From contig CM060733.1 in the NCBI GenBank assembly GCA_030704615.1, positions 18,476,001-18,540,000 on the forward strand: DNA of 64,000 nucleotides, in the 5' to 3' direction. The notes below the pieces were generated by a model. That model did not search any database and was not told the DNA's origin. It worked only from the letters and a program-made list of their open reading frames with translations. This document shows, in pieces, positions 53,166 to 63,306 of this stretch; positions within the stretch are counted from its first letter, which is position 1; each line of letters begins with the position of its first letter. The stretch comes from Takakia lepidozioides. Taxonomy: Eukaryota; Streptophyta; Takakiopsida; Takakiales; Takakiaceae. Made by a program: the position numbers and the translations under genes.

Positions 53166-54346
53166 ATGAGTGATGAAAGAGAAGCTAGACGCCAGAGATA
53201 TTCAGTAAAAAGAGAAAGCTATCTGAAAGCTAATTATCCATATCTTTGGGAGAGAGGAATAGACATAGGGGAATCATCTGGACCTCTCACACCATTAAGA
53301 TCAGAGAGTACATCACCCATACCGGAAGAACTAGAGTTGGATGCACTCCTTCTGTTTCTTTGCAAGAAAGATTAAGGGAATTGGTACGGGAAGAAGATCA
53401 ATCACGAGGTGAAAGATCTGAGGTACATCCCTGGATAAAAGATTTGACATAAATCTTTGATAAGAGTTGGCATGGAACACCAAAAGCAGGAACTCCAGTT
53501 TTTGAAGCGGAAGGTGAAGAAGGAGGAGAGGATGTGGCAGAGCCAACGGAGAGTTCAGACTCTCCAACACCATTGCAGTTGAGTTACATGAGTGAAGAAG
53601 AAACCCAAGGGCAGAACTTGGAGGATGTAAACAGAGAGAAGAAATTGGAAGAGGAAGAGTATGAAGAAGTAGACCCAACAGCTGAGGTTGAGACTACAAC
53701 CAGGACATCCCAACCCGTTGGACCTAGATCAAGTGGAGCACTTGGATCACAGGCCAACGAAGGTGTCGGCTCAGGGGGATCAGGCGGGCTGCCTGGATCT
53801 GGCTCTGGGGGGACATGGAGTGTGGGAAGTAGTGCAACTGAAGCTGGAAATACTGTGAATATAGTGGGGCCAGTAGCAGGGAGAGCTCAATGGCCACCAC
53901 TTGGTGAAAGATCCACCACAACAACAACAGGTCCTGAAGGACCAGCACCAGCAAGGGTGCCAGTACCTGTCAGTGGGCAGAAGGTAGGGCCACAGATGGC
54001 GTTACAACCAACACGGGCAAAACCACCTTTTCCAATATATTCATGAAAAGGGGATCCCGATGTACACATTAGCCAATTTGAGCACATGTGTATAGTGAAC
54101 AATGAGAATGGTGATGATGCCAAGATGAGATTGTTCCCTTGTTCACTTATCAAGAAAGCAAGTGAATGGTATGCAAGATTCCATGATAATCATTTCCTAA
54201 CCTGGAATGGCTTGAATACAGCATTCCGAAATAGGTTCAGGACAAGTAAAACTGAGGATGAAGTGTATGGAAGTTTACAACAGTTAAAGCAAAAGAAGCA
54301 TGAAACTGTTGAGGAGTATATGAAAAAGATGGAATTGATGATGAAA
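53166..54346 (+). pseudogene. gag: Element 3 gag: linker and capsid (copy 1)
   Basis: Frames at 53166-53375, 53534-54046 and 54086-54346 succeed each other with shifts and a TGA at 54044-54046. The middle one has acidic (EEEEYEEVDPTAEVE), Gly-rich (GSGGSGGLPGSGSGG) and Pro-rich sections. The third carries a classic retrotransposon capsid signature (LIKKASEWYARFH, FLTWNGLNTAFRNRF, LKQKKHETVEEYMKKMELMM). It stops making sense at about 54350, where an inverted block begins. Confidence 0.75.
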
Positions 54347-54349
54347 AAG

Positions 54350-54845
54350 CTGGTGATCATTGTTTCTTCTTGGCTGGGGCTGCACCTGATGCACCCTTAC
54401 TTGCCTAGGTTCTCTTGCAGCTGTCCTTCTGTTGTAGTAACAATTCTCAGTAGAATGGTTATCCATTTTACAGATAGTACAATGTTTCTCCTTCATGTGG
54501 CATTTTGTGGTGGTATGGCCTTCATTCTGGCACTTTGCACACCATACACCCTTCCTCCAATGTGTTGCAGCCTCTGTGGCATACTTCTTCAAGATTTCTT
54601 CCAATCTTTTCTCATAGTTATCCCTCTTCAACTTCTCCTTTCTCTTACTCTTCCTTTTTAGTTCTTGCTCTTCTTCTTCATCTGACTCATCCTCAGAGTC
54701 CTCATCATCCTTTTTCTCTCTCCTGAGCATTCCCAATTGCTCAATTCTGTTTGCAGTTTCAAATGCCTCCTCCACTGTATTATGGGGTAACATATCCACT
54801 TTCTTTTGCAACTCTGGTCTTAGTCCACTCACAAACCAAGTCTTC
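54350..54845 (-). pseudogene. gag: Inverted block of element 3 gag with zinc knuckles
   Basis: On the minus strand, 54832-54284 is open and reads in the natural gag order: FVSGLRPELQKKVDMLPHNT, then EEAFETANRIEQLG, then a Lys/Glu coiled segment, then CAKCQNEGHTTTKC and CTICKMDNHSTENC, two CCHC knuckles with C-x2-C-x4-H-x4-C spacing. The plus-strand capsid upstream and plus-strand Gly/Asn-rich region downstream are exactly the neighbours this block should have, so it sits in its proper place but flipped. Confidence 0.85.
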
Positions 54846-55415
54846 TGTAAACCTGGTGCTGGTACTGCAGACCACTATGGTAGGTCTGGTGGTTATAACA
54901 ATGGCATGGAAGGGAGAGGTAATTCAAGAGGAAATCAAGGAAATTCCAGAGGCAACTATCAGGGTAATCCAAGGGGGAATTACCAGCCCGGGAATCTGGA
55001 TTACATAAATAATCCAAGAACAGACCAAGGGCGAGGACCCAATGGTAAAGAACTATGTTACTATTGTAATCAGCCAGGACATCGCAAGGCAGCCTGTTCA
55101 TTCTGGATTAGACACCAAAATGAGATGAGAGCTCCTGTGAATGAGGGCCCAGTGGTGGCAGCTCACATGGTTAGGCCATGTGTTGTACCAGAAGTAAGTA
55201 CAATGATAGTAACCAGAAGCAAAGCCAAATTAATACCTCCAGTAGTTGAGGAAGATGATGATAATGAAGGTGGCAGTGATATGCCTGAAGATGAAGAGAC
55301 TTGGAAAGATGAGAAGGAACTGCACAAGGAAGTGGCAGATACCATAAGGGAAATGCAGAAGAGTACTGATATTCCTGTGGCAGATTCCTCTGATTCTGAT
55401 GGAGAAGAAGAGTGA
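54846..55415 (+). pseudogene. gag: Element 3 gag C-terminal region with third knuckle (copy 1)
   Basis: After the inverted block the plus frame resumes with Gly/Asn/Arg-rich repeats (RGNSRGNQGNSRGNYQGNPR, RGG-like RNA-binding style). A CCHC knuckle CYYCNQPGHRKAAC follows (about 55060-55100), then an acidic tail ending at 55415. Together with the two knuckles in the inverted block, this gag would have three. Confidence 0.75.
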
Positions 55416-55446
55416 GTGAGGAGAAAGGAAGAAAGAAGATGCAGAC

Positions 55447-55996
55447 ATGCAAAGTAATGAAGAGACTTTGGCTGAAGTAATATGCCAGACCAAAGCAGAG
55501 ATTACCATTGGACAGCTATTGGCTGTGGCACCTTATTGTAGGCACAGGCTGTATCAAGCAATCAATCGAATTGCCCAGAAGACAGGAAACACAGACCTGA
55601 ACAGCAATGTGACCAGTTATAATGTGAAGCCGGAAGGGCGAGAAACAGTCATGGACTTTGATGATTCTATGCCAGTAATCCAATTGAGAATTTGAAGCAC
55701 AGAAGTAACTGATGTACTGATAGATGGAGGCTCAAGAGTAAATATCATGATAGACCAATTAAGAAATAAGCTTGGCCTAAGTAACATGAAACCAACCCCA
55801 TTTACAGTAACAATGGCAGATCAAAGAAGTATACACGCCATTGGGATTAATAAGAGGAGTTAAGATACAGATACAGAAGATGATCTTATGATCACAGTAA
55901 CTGTGTTGAAGATGGATGAAGTCATGGAGGCTTACTCCTTATTATTGGGACGTCCGTGGCTGAAACAGGCCAGGGTATTCCATGACTGGAATTCTT
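55447..55996 (+). pseudogene. Element 3 protease relic (copy 1)
   Basis: The frame 55447-55695 ends at a TGA. In the same phase beyond it is TDVLIDGGSRVNIM, the aspartic protease active site in its DGGS form, followed by KLGLSNMKP and later EAYSLLLGRPWLKQ. Homology with copy 2 breaks off at about 55996 (GGAATTCTTAGTTACT), 18 bp before the next LTR, so RT, RNase H and integrase have been deleted. Confidence 0.75.
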
Positions 55997-56013
55997 AGTT
56001 ACTGTTAGAGGAC

Positions 56014-56984
56014 TGTCTGGGACTTAGACACTTATACGGGATCTGTAAGGTACCCTTAATTTTTGCACAGACTGAGACCCAACAGGAGCCTTAGGGGTGA
56101 CAGCAGCGCACTGTAGAGGGGGGTTACACAGCTCGTCACAGCCAACATAGCCCGTCACAGTCGTCACAGCCGCCAGACAGTCAGTCACAGCCCGACCAGC
56201 CCACAGCCACACAGCCCGTCACAGCCACACAGCCACACAACCAGTCACAGCCCGACACAGCCAAACACAGTCGCACAGCCAGTCACAGCCCGTCACAGTT
56301 TCACACAGCCAATCACAGCTTGACACAGCTGTCACGACCATAGGGAACGGAGAGCAGGACAGGGAATGACTGTGGGAACAACACCTGCAAATGGAACATG
56401 TTAGTTCACACGACGGTTAGTGAGGGAAACGGTTAGAGCCACGGTAGGAAGATAAAGCGAGAAGCAAGGACTGGAAGGGGGATTATTCTTGAGGCACTGG
56501 AGGGGATGACTTCTTGGTCATGCAGGAGAGGGGATCGGGGCAGAGAGGAAGAACGGAAGCAAAGATGGAGAGCACGGTGAAGGAGGAGAGATGATTAGTA
56601 GATGCTTGTTATATGCAAAGCTGTAGTGATATTGTAGAGCAGATTAGAGACACAATGCTTCGGCCTGATACCTGAATAAATCATAATCTGATACTTATAC
56701 GATACAATCACACTGTGTAGAGAGATCTGAGTGAAGCTGTGGAATGAATGGATGAGTTGATGGAATCTGATAGATTGATGAAGCAAACTGATACTTAATT
56801 ATCAATGGTAAGTTAGCTAACATGAATGCCAAAATGGAAACAAATAGGAAACACCCCCATGATACACGCTGTAGGTCATGACTGATTGTTCTCCGCGGGC
56901 TGAGTACTTAGAGATTCCAACTCTTCTATCTTGGAGTTTCCGCCTCGGATAGCGAAGGGATGGGTGAGTAAAAGCCGCGCGACA
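56014..56984 (+). repeat. Element 3 LTR, middle copy
   Basis: It starts TGTCTGGGACTTAGACAC and ends AAAGCCGCGCGACA. It is 971 bp against 925 bp for the first copy, mainly because of the longer CACAGCC array. Elsewhere it shows many small differences, so the two are not recent copies. Confidence 0.82.
56126..56335 (+). repeat. CACAGCC-type tandem repeats in second LTR
   Basis: Same unit as 51740-51915, expanded to about 210 bp. Confidence 0.85.
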
Positions 56985-57004
56985 TTTGGCGACCATACTG
57001 GGGA
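56985..57004 (+). promoter_or_regulatory. Element 3 primer-binding site (copy 2)
   Basis: TTTGGCGACCATACTGGGGA, identical to copy 1. Confidence 0.6.
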
Positions 57005-57048
57005 ACTAAGTCATGAACAACCAGATGTGACAGGCATCTGGTGGGATC

Positions 57049-58320
57049 ATGGTGGTTGGACCATTAAAAGAATTTGAAGTGAATCAAATTCCCTGTGGAA
57101 CGAAGGAAGAAAGATTGTCCAAACAATTCTTTCAAAGGTTCTTGGAATTGCCAGACGGTTGTAAAGAAAATATTCTTAAGCGACTGCATGATGCTGATCC
57201 GGAATGGGGTCTGGAGAAAGATGATAAAGATTTATCAGGTAGCCTGTAGAGGAAGAGCACGTTGGTTACCAACGTTGGTTTATGTGATAGCATTGCTATC
57301 CATTAAGCGAGTAGAGTTTGAAGGCTGGGAAGAAAGAAAGGTGAATGTTTATACTCATGGCATGAAGAGCTTGTACTGGTAAAGAATTGGATTCAAAGGA
57401 TATTTTGTGGATCAAACTCACACCAAGAACAGCTTTCCAGACTTGTTTGCCATAGGTTATATGGTAACGGAGACCTTCAAGTATACCAAAGGTGCATTGA
57501 ACCTTGAAAGAACCCATGCATATACGAGAGATTATTAAAAGAGAGTTTGGTTATTTTGTGGCCACATTGAAAAAATGAAAGACAGGGGACATGAGTGAGG
57601 AAGAGAAGCTAGACGCCAGAGCTATTAGTAAAAAGAGAAAGCTATCTGAAAGGGGCTACTTATCCATATCTTTGGGAGAGCGGATAGACATAGGGGAATC
57701 TCTGGACTCTCACACCATTAATATCAGAGATGACATACCCTACCTGAAGAACTAGAGGTTGGTGCACCCTTCTGTTTCTTTGCAAGAAAGATTAAGGGAA
57801 TGGGTACGGGAAGAAGATCAATCACGAGGTGAAAGATCTGAGGTACATCCCTGGATAAAAGATTTGACATAATCTTTATAAGAGTTGGCATGGACACAAA
57901 GCCAGAATCCGATTTCTAAGCGAGGTGAAGAAGAGGAGAGCTGTGGCAAGAGCCAACGAGATTTCAGACTCTCCAACACCATTGCAGTTGAGTTACATGA
58001 GTGAAGAAGAAACCCAAGGACAGAACTTGGAGGATGGAAACAGAGAGAAGAAATTGGAAGAGGAAGAATATGAAGAAGTAGACCCAACAGCTGAGGTTGA
58101 GACTACAACCAGGACATCCCAACCCGTTGGACCTGGATCAAGTGAAGCACACTTGGATCACAGGCCAACGAAGGTGTCGGCTCAGGGGATCAGGCGGGCT
58201 GCCTGGATCTGGCTCTGGGGGGACAGGGAGTGTGGGAAGTAGTGCAACTGAAGCTGGGAATACTGTGAATATCGTGGGGCCAGTAGCAGGGAGTGCTCAA
58301 GGGCCACCACTTGGTGGAGG
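57049..58320 (+). pseudogene. gag: Element 3 gag remnants (copy 2)
   Basis: Homologous to 52621-53900 but littered with single-base losses (for example around 57230, 57360, 57440, 57640-57740 and 57890-57950). It ends at CACCACTTGGTGGAGG, where sequence jumps to the protease leader equivalent to 55588. Capsid and zinc knuckles, about 1.7 kb, are missing. Confidence 0.75.
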
Positions 58321-59100
58321 AAACACAGACCTGAACAGCAAGGTGACCAGTTATAATGTGAAGCCGGAAGGGCGAGAAACAGTCATGGACTTTGATGATT
58401 CTATGCCAGTAATCCAATTGAGAATTTGAAGCACAGAATTAACTGATGTACTGATAGATGGAGGTTCTGGAGTGAATATCATGACAGACCAATTAAGAAA
58501 GAAGCTTGGCCTAAGTAACATGAAACCAGCCCCATTTACAGTAACAATGGCAGATCAAAGAAGTGTACAACCATTGGGATTATAAGAGGAGTTAAGATAC
58601 AGATACAAAAGATGATCTTTATGATCACAGTAACTGTGTTGAAGATGGATGAAGTCATGGAGGCTTACTCCTTATTATTGGGACGTCCATGGTTGAAACA
58701 GGCCAGGGTATTCCATGACTGGAATTCTCAGTTACTAACCGTGCATAATGGGATACATGAGATACAAATTACCACAAAGAAATCTAGTAGATTATCTGCT
58801 ACAAGAATACCTCGAGGAGTCAGAGAGTATGACTGGAAAGGAGGACTGGATGAGGAGCAGGAAGCTACCCTATTTGCTGCACACCCAGAGTGGGAGCAGG
58901 TTGCAGAGATGCGGCTGGAAAGCCTAAGTTGTTTAAGAGGTATCTGCTGTGGTGTAGTGACAGCAACACCAACTGAAGAGGAAACCAGCATTTACCCATC
59001 ACATTTCTATGAAGAAAGAGAAGGAGAAATGGAAATCCTAGAGGAACCAGCCACTGTGAGCTTACAGGATGAAGTGGGTGACTGGTTGACATCCAGCTGA
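58321..59100 (+). pseudogene. Element 3 protease region (copy 2)
   Basis: VLIDGGSGVNIM (about 58448-58483) is the protease site. After shifts near 58570-58600 a frame at 58612-59100 stays open (EAYSLLLGRPWLKQARVFHD, then a linker with EQEATLFAAHPEWEQ) and ends TSS. This segment connects protease to RT in this family. Confidence 0.7.
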
Positions 59101-59146
59101 TGAGCAGGTGAGGGAAGTGAATGTGGGAACTAAAGAGTAACCGAGG

Positions 59147-59975
59147 ATGGTGAAAGTAGGAGCTGATTTGGAGCCGGAATTCTTTGAAGAAGCTAAAAGT
59201 TTGTTCATCAAATACAGAGATGTATTTGCTTGGAGCTATGAGGATCTAAAAGGGATACCACCTGAAGTCTGTCAGCATAAGATTGAACTAGAACCAGGGT
59301 CAGTACCCATCAAGCAGGCGAGGTACAGAATGAATCCCAACTACGCACAGAAGGTTGGGAAGAGATAAAGAAGTTGGCTGAGGCTAAGTTTATATACCCA
59401 ATAGAGTATACAACTTGGTTGTCACCCATTGTTATAGTTCCCAAGAAGATGGTAAACTAAGAGTTTGTGTGAACTACAAGAAGCTGAATGCTTGTACGAA
59501 GAAAGATCCTTTCCCTTTGCCATTCAAAGAAGCTATTAGACACTGTGGCGGCCATGAGATGTACTCATTCATGGATGGCTTCAGTGGTTATAATCAAGTG
59601 CAAGTGGCAGAAGAAGACCAAGGAAAAACAGCTTTCATCACAGACTGGGGGCTTATGCATACAAAGTCATGCCCTTTGGACTTTGTAATGCACCAGCGAC
59701 CTTTCAGAGAGTGATAAGTGAATCTTTTCATAAGTATCTGGATGATTTCATGCAGGTATTCTTGGATGATTTCAGTGTGTACAGCTCTAAGAATGAGCAC
59801 TTACATAAATTGGAGTTATGTCTGGCGATGCAGGATGAGAGGTCTGGGCCTGAATCCAGAGAAGTGTACTTTCTGTGTGAACTCAGGGGTCTTCTGGACA
59901 CATTGTGTGTAAGAGGGGACTTCTTGTGGATCCCAGGAAAACAGAGGCCATTAAAGCCTCTCTACACCACCAGTG
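59147..59975 (+). pseudogene. Element 3 reverse transcriptase relic (copy 2)
   Basis: FVTLR-type entry is represented by KYRDVFAWSYEDLKGIPPEV. Then, across shifts at about 59355 and 59450, KLRVCVNYKKLNA follows, then SFMDGFSGYNQVQV (motif A, D kept), VMPFGLCNAPATFQ and QVFLDDFSVYSS (motif C, LDD). Three phases are used, so it is inactive. Confidence 0.8.
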
Positions 59976-60627
59976 AATGTTAATAGCTAAGGAGATTCCT
60001 TGGGCAAACCAGTTATTACAGAAGATTTGTCAAAAGGTATGCACAAATAGCAGCACCATTGAGCAAGCTTCTGAAGAAAGATGCAGTGTTTGCCTGGACA
60101 GCTGAATGTCAGCAGGCGTTTGAGGAACTTACACTGTCAGTAACAACTACACCTGTGCTGATTAACCTCACTGGCATGTAGTATTTCATGTTCACTGCGA
60201 TGCATCAGGAGAAGCGTTGGGAGCGGTGTTAGCCCATAATGTTACAGAAAATATAGATTCACCTGTGTACTATGCTAGCAGGTTGATGAACAGTGCTGAA
60301 GGAACTATAGCACACGAAAGAGAAGCATTGGCAATGATCTATGCAGTGAAGAAATGTAGGCATTACCTGTTGGGCAAGAAGTTTATGTTCTATGTGGATC
60401 ACCAAGCTCTGATATACGTGGTAAAAAAACCTCTGATAAGCGGAAGAATAGCAAGATGGTTGATAATCTTACACGAGTTTGAGTTCGCGGTTGTTTACAA
60501 GCCTGGGAGACTGCATCTTGTGGCGGATCACTTTTCACGTTTATCAACAGGAGAACCAGCCACAGGAATAGATGACAATTACCGATGCGAGTCTATTTGC
60601 AGTGGAGGTGCAGGGAAGTGTAGATGA
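59976..60627 (+). pseudogene. Element 3 RNase H relic (copy 2)
   Basis: Following LLKKDAVFAWTAECQQAF-like sequence, the 60217-60627 frame has GAVLAHNV, YYASRLMNSAEGTIAHERE, MIYAVKKCRHYL, YVDHQAL and LVADHFSRL. This is an ordinary single gypsy RNase H, unlike element 1. The upstream aspartate region (about 60190) is disrupted by a TAG. Confidence 0.75.
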
Positions 60628-60779
60628 CTGGTTAGATTGTCAGTGGCCAATCAGATACTACCTTGCTCATGGTCAGTGCCCACCTAGTTATGGTAAGGAG
60701 CAGAGGAAGAGAATCGCTATCAAAGCTTTACCTTATACTATGGTGAAGCAGAATGTATAAGCTAGGACCTAATGGAGTC

Positions 60780-61920
60780 TAAAACGATGCTTGTACCACC
60801 ATGAAGTAAATAAAGTTTTTGAGGAAGATCATAAAGGAGTGGCTGGAGGTCATTTTGGATAAGAGACTACCAGTAGGAAGATACTACTCGCAGTTACTGG
60901 TGGCCTACTTTGTTCAAAGATGTACACGAGTATTGTCAGAGTTGTGATGAATGTCAGAGGCTAGGACCTTTGCAGAGATCTGGAAGGATGGCCTTGCATC
61001 CTACAATGCCTACGGAACCATTTCAGAAATGGGGACTAGACTTTGTTGGACCGATTAACCCACCAGCCAAGAATACACGGAACAGGTACATAATTACACA
61101 CACATTATTACAGCACTGATTATACTACGAAGTGGGTGGAAGCTAAGCTTTGAGGGACAACACAGCCAAGTCCACAGCAAGGTTCATGTATGAGAACATA
61201 CTTACACGATTTGGCTGTCCCTTAGAATTTATCAGTGATCAGGGAAGTCACTTCATGAATGAGACCTTGAGTTGTTGACTAAGAGTTCATGATTGTGCAT
61301 AGAAAGAGTACAACATATTACCCACAGGGTAATGGGCAGGCAGAGGCTACCAAAAATACTATGTACTATCTTTGACTAAGATAGTCAATGCAAACAGAAC
61401 GGATGGGATACAAAGCTGCTGACAGTTTGTGGTCATACAGGACTTCATATAAAGTCACCACTAAGTATACACCATTCCAATTAGTTTATGGGTATGAAAG
61501 CCTTATTTCCAGTGGAATTCCTGTTACCTACCATGAGAACGGAGTGGGAAAGAGAATGGAATTGCAATATTCCATTAAGGTCAGGAAACATGAATTATAC
61601 CATGTGGAAGAAGTACGTGCTGATGCAGCTGATAATATGACCAGAATTCAGATGAAGAAAAGGAACAGTTTGATGAAGGCAAGTTAAAGACTTTAAGACA
61701 GGGGATTTGGTTCTAGGGTGCGAGAAGAAAGGAAAGATTAAAGCTTCTAAGCTTAAATCACCATGGAAAGGACCTTATGTCATACAAAAGATGTATGATA
61801 ACAACAACCGCCATGTTACAACCATTAACAAAGAAATGCTGGGAAGAGTCAATGCCAATAAGTTAAAGGATACAGTGGTATCCATGACAAACCCTTGCCA
61901 GCATGATTGCATGTTGAAAC
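60780..61920 (+). pseudogene. Element 3 integrase relic (copy 2)
   Basis: Pieces: HEYCQSCDECQRLG (HHCC cysteines), KWGLDFVGPINPP (first D), then LEFISDQGSHF (second D) after shifts, and GNGQAEA-like sequence about 61330. SLWSYRTSYKVTTKYTPFQLVYG follows, then KSPWKGPYVIQKMYDNNN. Many stops and shifts are present. Homology ends around 61900-61990 without a 3' LTR. Confidence 0.75.
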
Positions 61921-62017
61921 GCAAGAGCAGTCACGGGCTGCACCAGTGTTACCAACGAGTATGGAGCACTTGTCGCGAGGCCAAGCATATATGACCAGGG
62001 CGGGCGGACAAGGGGAA

Positions 62018-62205
62018 ACACAGCCTATCACAGCCCATCACGGCGAAACACAGCTTATCACAGCCCAGCACGGCGCAACACAGCCTATCACAGCCCATCA
62101 CAACGTGACATAGCCTATCACAGCCCAGCACGGCGCACACAGCCTCCACACCTAGCACCGCGTGTCACAGCCTATCACAGCTTACCACAGTGCATCACAG
62201 CCTAC
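62018..62205 (+). repeat. CACAGCC(TATCA/CATCA) tandem repeats, diverged type
   Basis: Units such as CACAGCCTATCACAGCCCAT and CACGGCGCAA alternate about ten times. They are related in style to the element 3 LTR repeats but differ in unit, so this is probably the LTR of another element. Confidence 0.75.
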
Positions 62206-62887
62206 TAGGGTTACACGATCCATAGAATCAGTGACAGGTGGACGCAATAACTTCAGGAAATGGCTGACGGAAGAAAGACGGAAACCAGTTTAAAAATAGA
62301 CACGTGGAAGTCAGGGCGCGACACACAGCTGAGAAGGAAGTGCAAGAACAGGTGTCATAAAGAAAGAGGACAAGAACGGCCGTCAAAATGGATGAAAGGC
62401 GGGCCCATTAATGAATACGGAAAAAGGGAACGGAACAAACGGCAAGTACAGAAAAGCGAAATTCTTGTCACATGTGTGATCCTAGTGGACTATCCAGCAG
62501 GGAAAGTCCACTAAAGAAAATGAAATCTAAAATCCAGTCACAGCGGTTACAGCCAATAGAAAGCCAGAGAAAGGATCAAGAAATTGGAGGGAAATTAAGC
62601 GCAAGAGTCGGCGTCGTTCTGAGTAACGGGCGTCTCGACGGGACAACCATCAATGCTATAGCTTTGAAGCTATGGAGGAACTAACACTATACGCTCGCAA
62701 TATTACTTACGCAGTGGCATAGGGACGAAAGAACAGAGCGGATCTTTTCTCTTGAGCGATGCTTGCAAGCCCCGCAGGCTTACAAGAAATTACCCATAGC
62801 TTTTTGTGGCAACCATACGTTTATGCTTTGTGCACTACAGGCATTTCTTCTGCAGTTGTTACAGCCAAAACATTTCTGTGGGTCTAA
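62206..62887. other. Probable LTR or leader of the last element, no gene
   Basis: No supported frame. It lies between the CACAGCC repeats and a gag-like region, which suggests LTR or 5' leader, but I cannot define termini or a primer site. Confidence 0.4.
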
Positions 62888-62904
62888 AATGAAGAGAGTG
62901 AGGA

Positions 62905-63306
62905 ATGGAGGAAATCAGGGTGAAGAGCACCACAATTCTGCAGAAACAAACGATTGCTACCCCACAGGCGATACAGATACTGAAGGAGCTGAGATTGCAA
63001 GGATTGCAAAGCAAGATTGGACATTGCACCATAGACAGTACATGTTACAATTTTTTGCAGAACTTTGAGCCAAGGACAGGAACAACAACGGTGAAGGGAG
63101 TTGAATTAGTAATTACTCCCCTATACCTCCAGCAATTGTTTCGATTGCCAGCAGGTCAGGTGCATGTGGAGGAGCACAGGGCAAGACTGCAAATAGGGAC
63201 TTATTCCAAGAAGGGAGTTTCTTTAAAACTCAGGGTTATGCTTGTACCAAGGCTGTACCCAGGGCTAAAGGAGGTAGGCCAGGTATTGAACGTTCTGTTG
63301 CCATGA
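62905..63306 (+). CDS. gag-associated N-terminal ORF of a further gypsy element (element 4)
   Basis: ATG at 62905, 133 codons. CYNFLQNFEPRTG, then VKGVELVITPLYLQQLFRLP, resembles the plant-retrotransposon N-terminal region (V.G..v..t...i..lf.LP) often annotated as putative plant transposon protein. From about 63205 the adjacent phase reads FQEGSFFKTQGYACTKAVPR and is continuous with the next frame, so a one-base shift may lie near 63205 and the true protein may be longer than this ORF. Confidence 0.5.
   Translation: MEEIRVKSTTILQKQTIATPQAIQILKELRLQGLQSKIGHCTIDSTCYNFLQNFEPRTGTTTVKGVELVITPLYLQQLFRLPAGQVHVEEHRARLQIGTYSKKGVSLKLRVMLVPRLYPGLKEVGQVLNVLLP

Larger units (their letters stand above)
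51632..61990 (+). mobile_element. Tat-like Ty3/gypsy tandem pair, element 3
   Basis: The order is LTR (51632-52556), internal copy 1 (52557-56013), LTR (56014-56984), internal copy 2 (56985 to about 61990). Both internals begin with the same primer-site-like sequence and the same gag start. Copy 1 keeps the whole gag region (with an inverted block) and protease but jumps from protease to the next LTR, so pol is gone. Copy 2 lacks gag from the proline-rich region through the knuckles but retains protease, RT, RNase H and integrase relics. No matching LTR ends copy 2. Protease DGGS and the TGGCGACC primer site fit the Tat/Athila side of the family rather than chromoviruses. Confidence 0.8.

Noticed and set aside
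54284-54832. Independent minus-strand zinc-knuckle gene
   Set aside because: Its sequence is exactly the missing middle of the surrounding plus-strand gag, so an inversion explains it better.
62018-62205. Regularly spaced CACAGCC repeats resembling a CRISPR array
   Set aside because: Units are 8-20 bp with no unique spacers, and similar arrays sit inside LTRs. This is a satellite-like LTR repeat in eukaryotic DNA.
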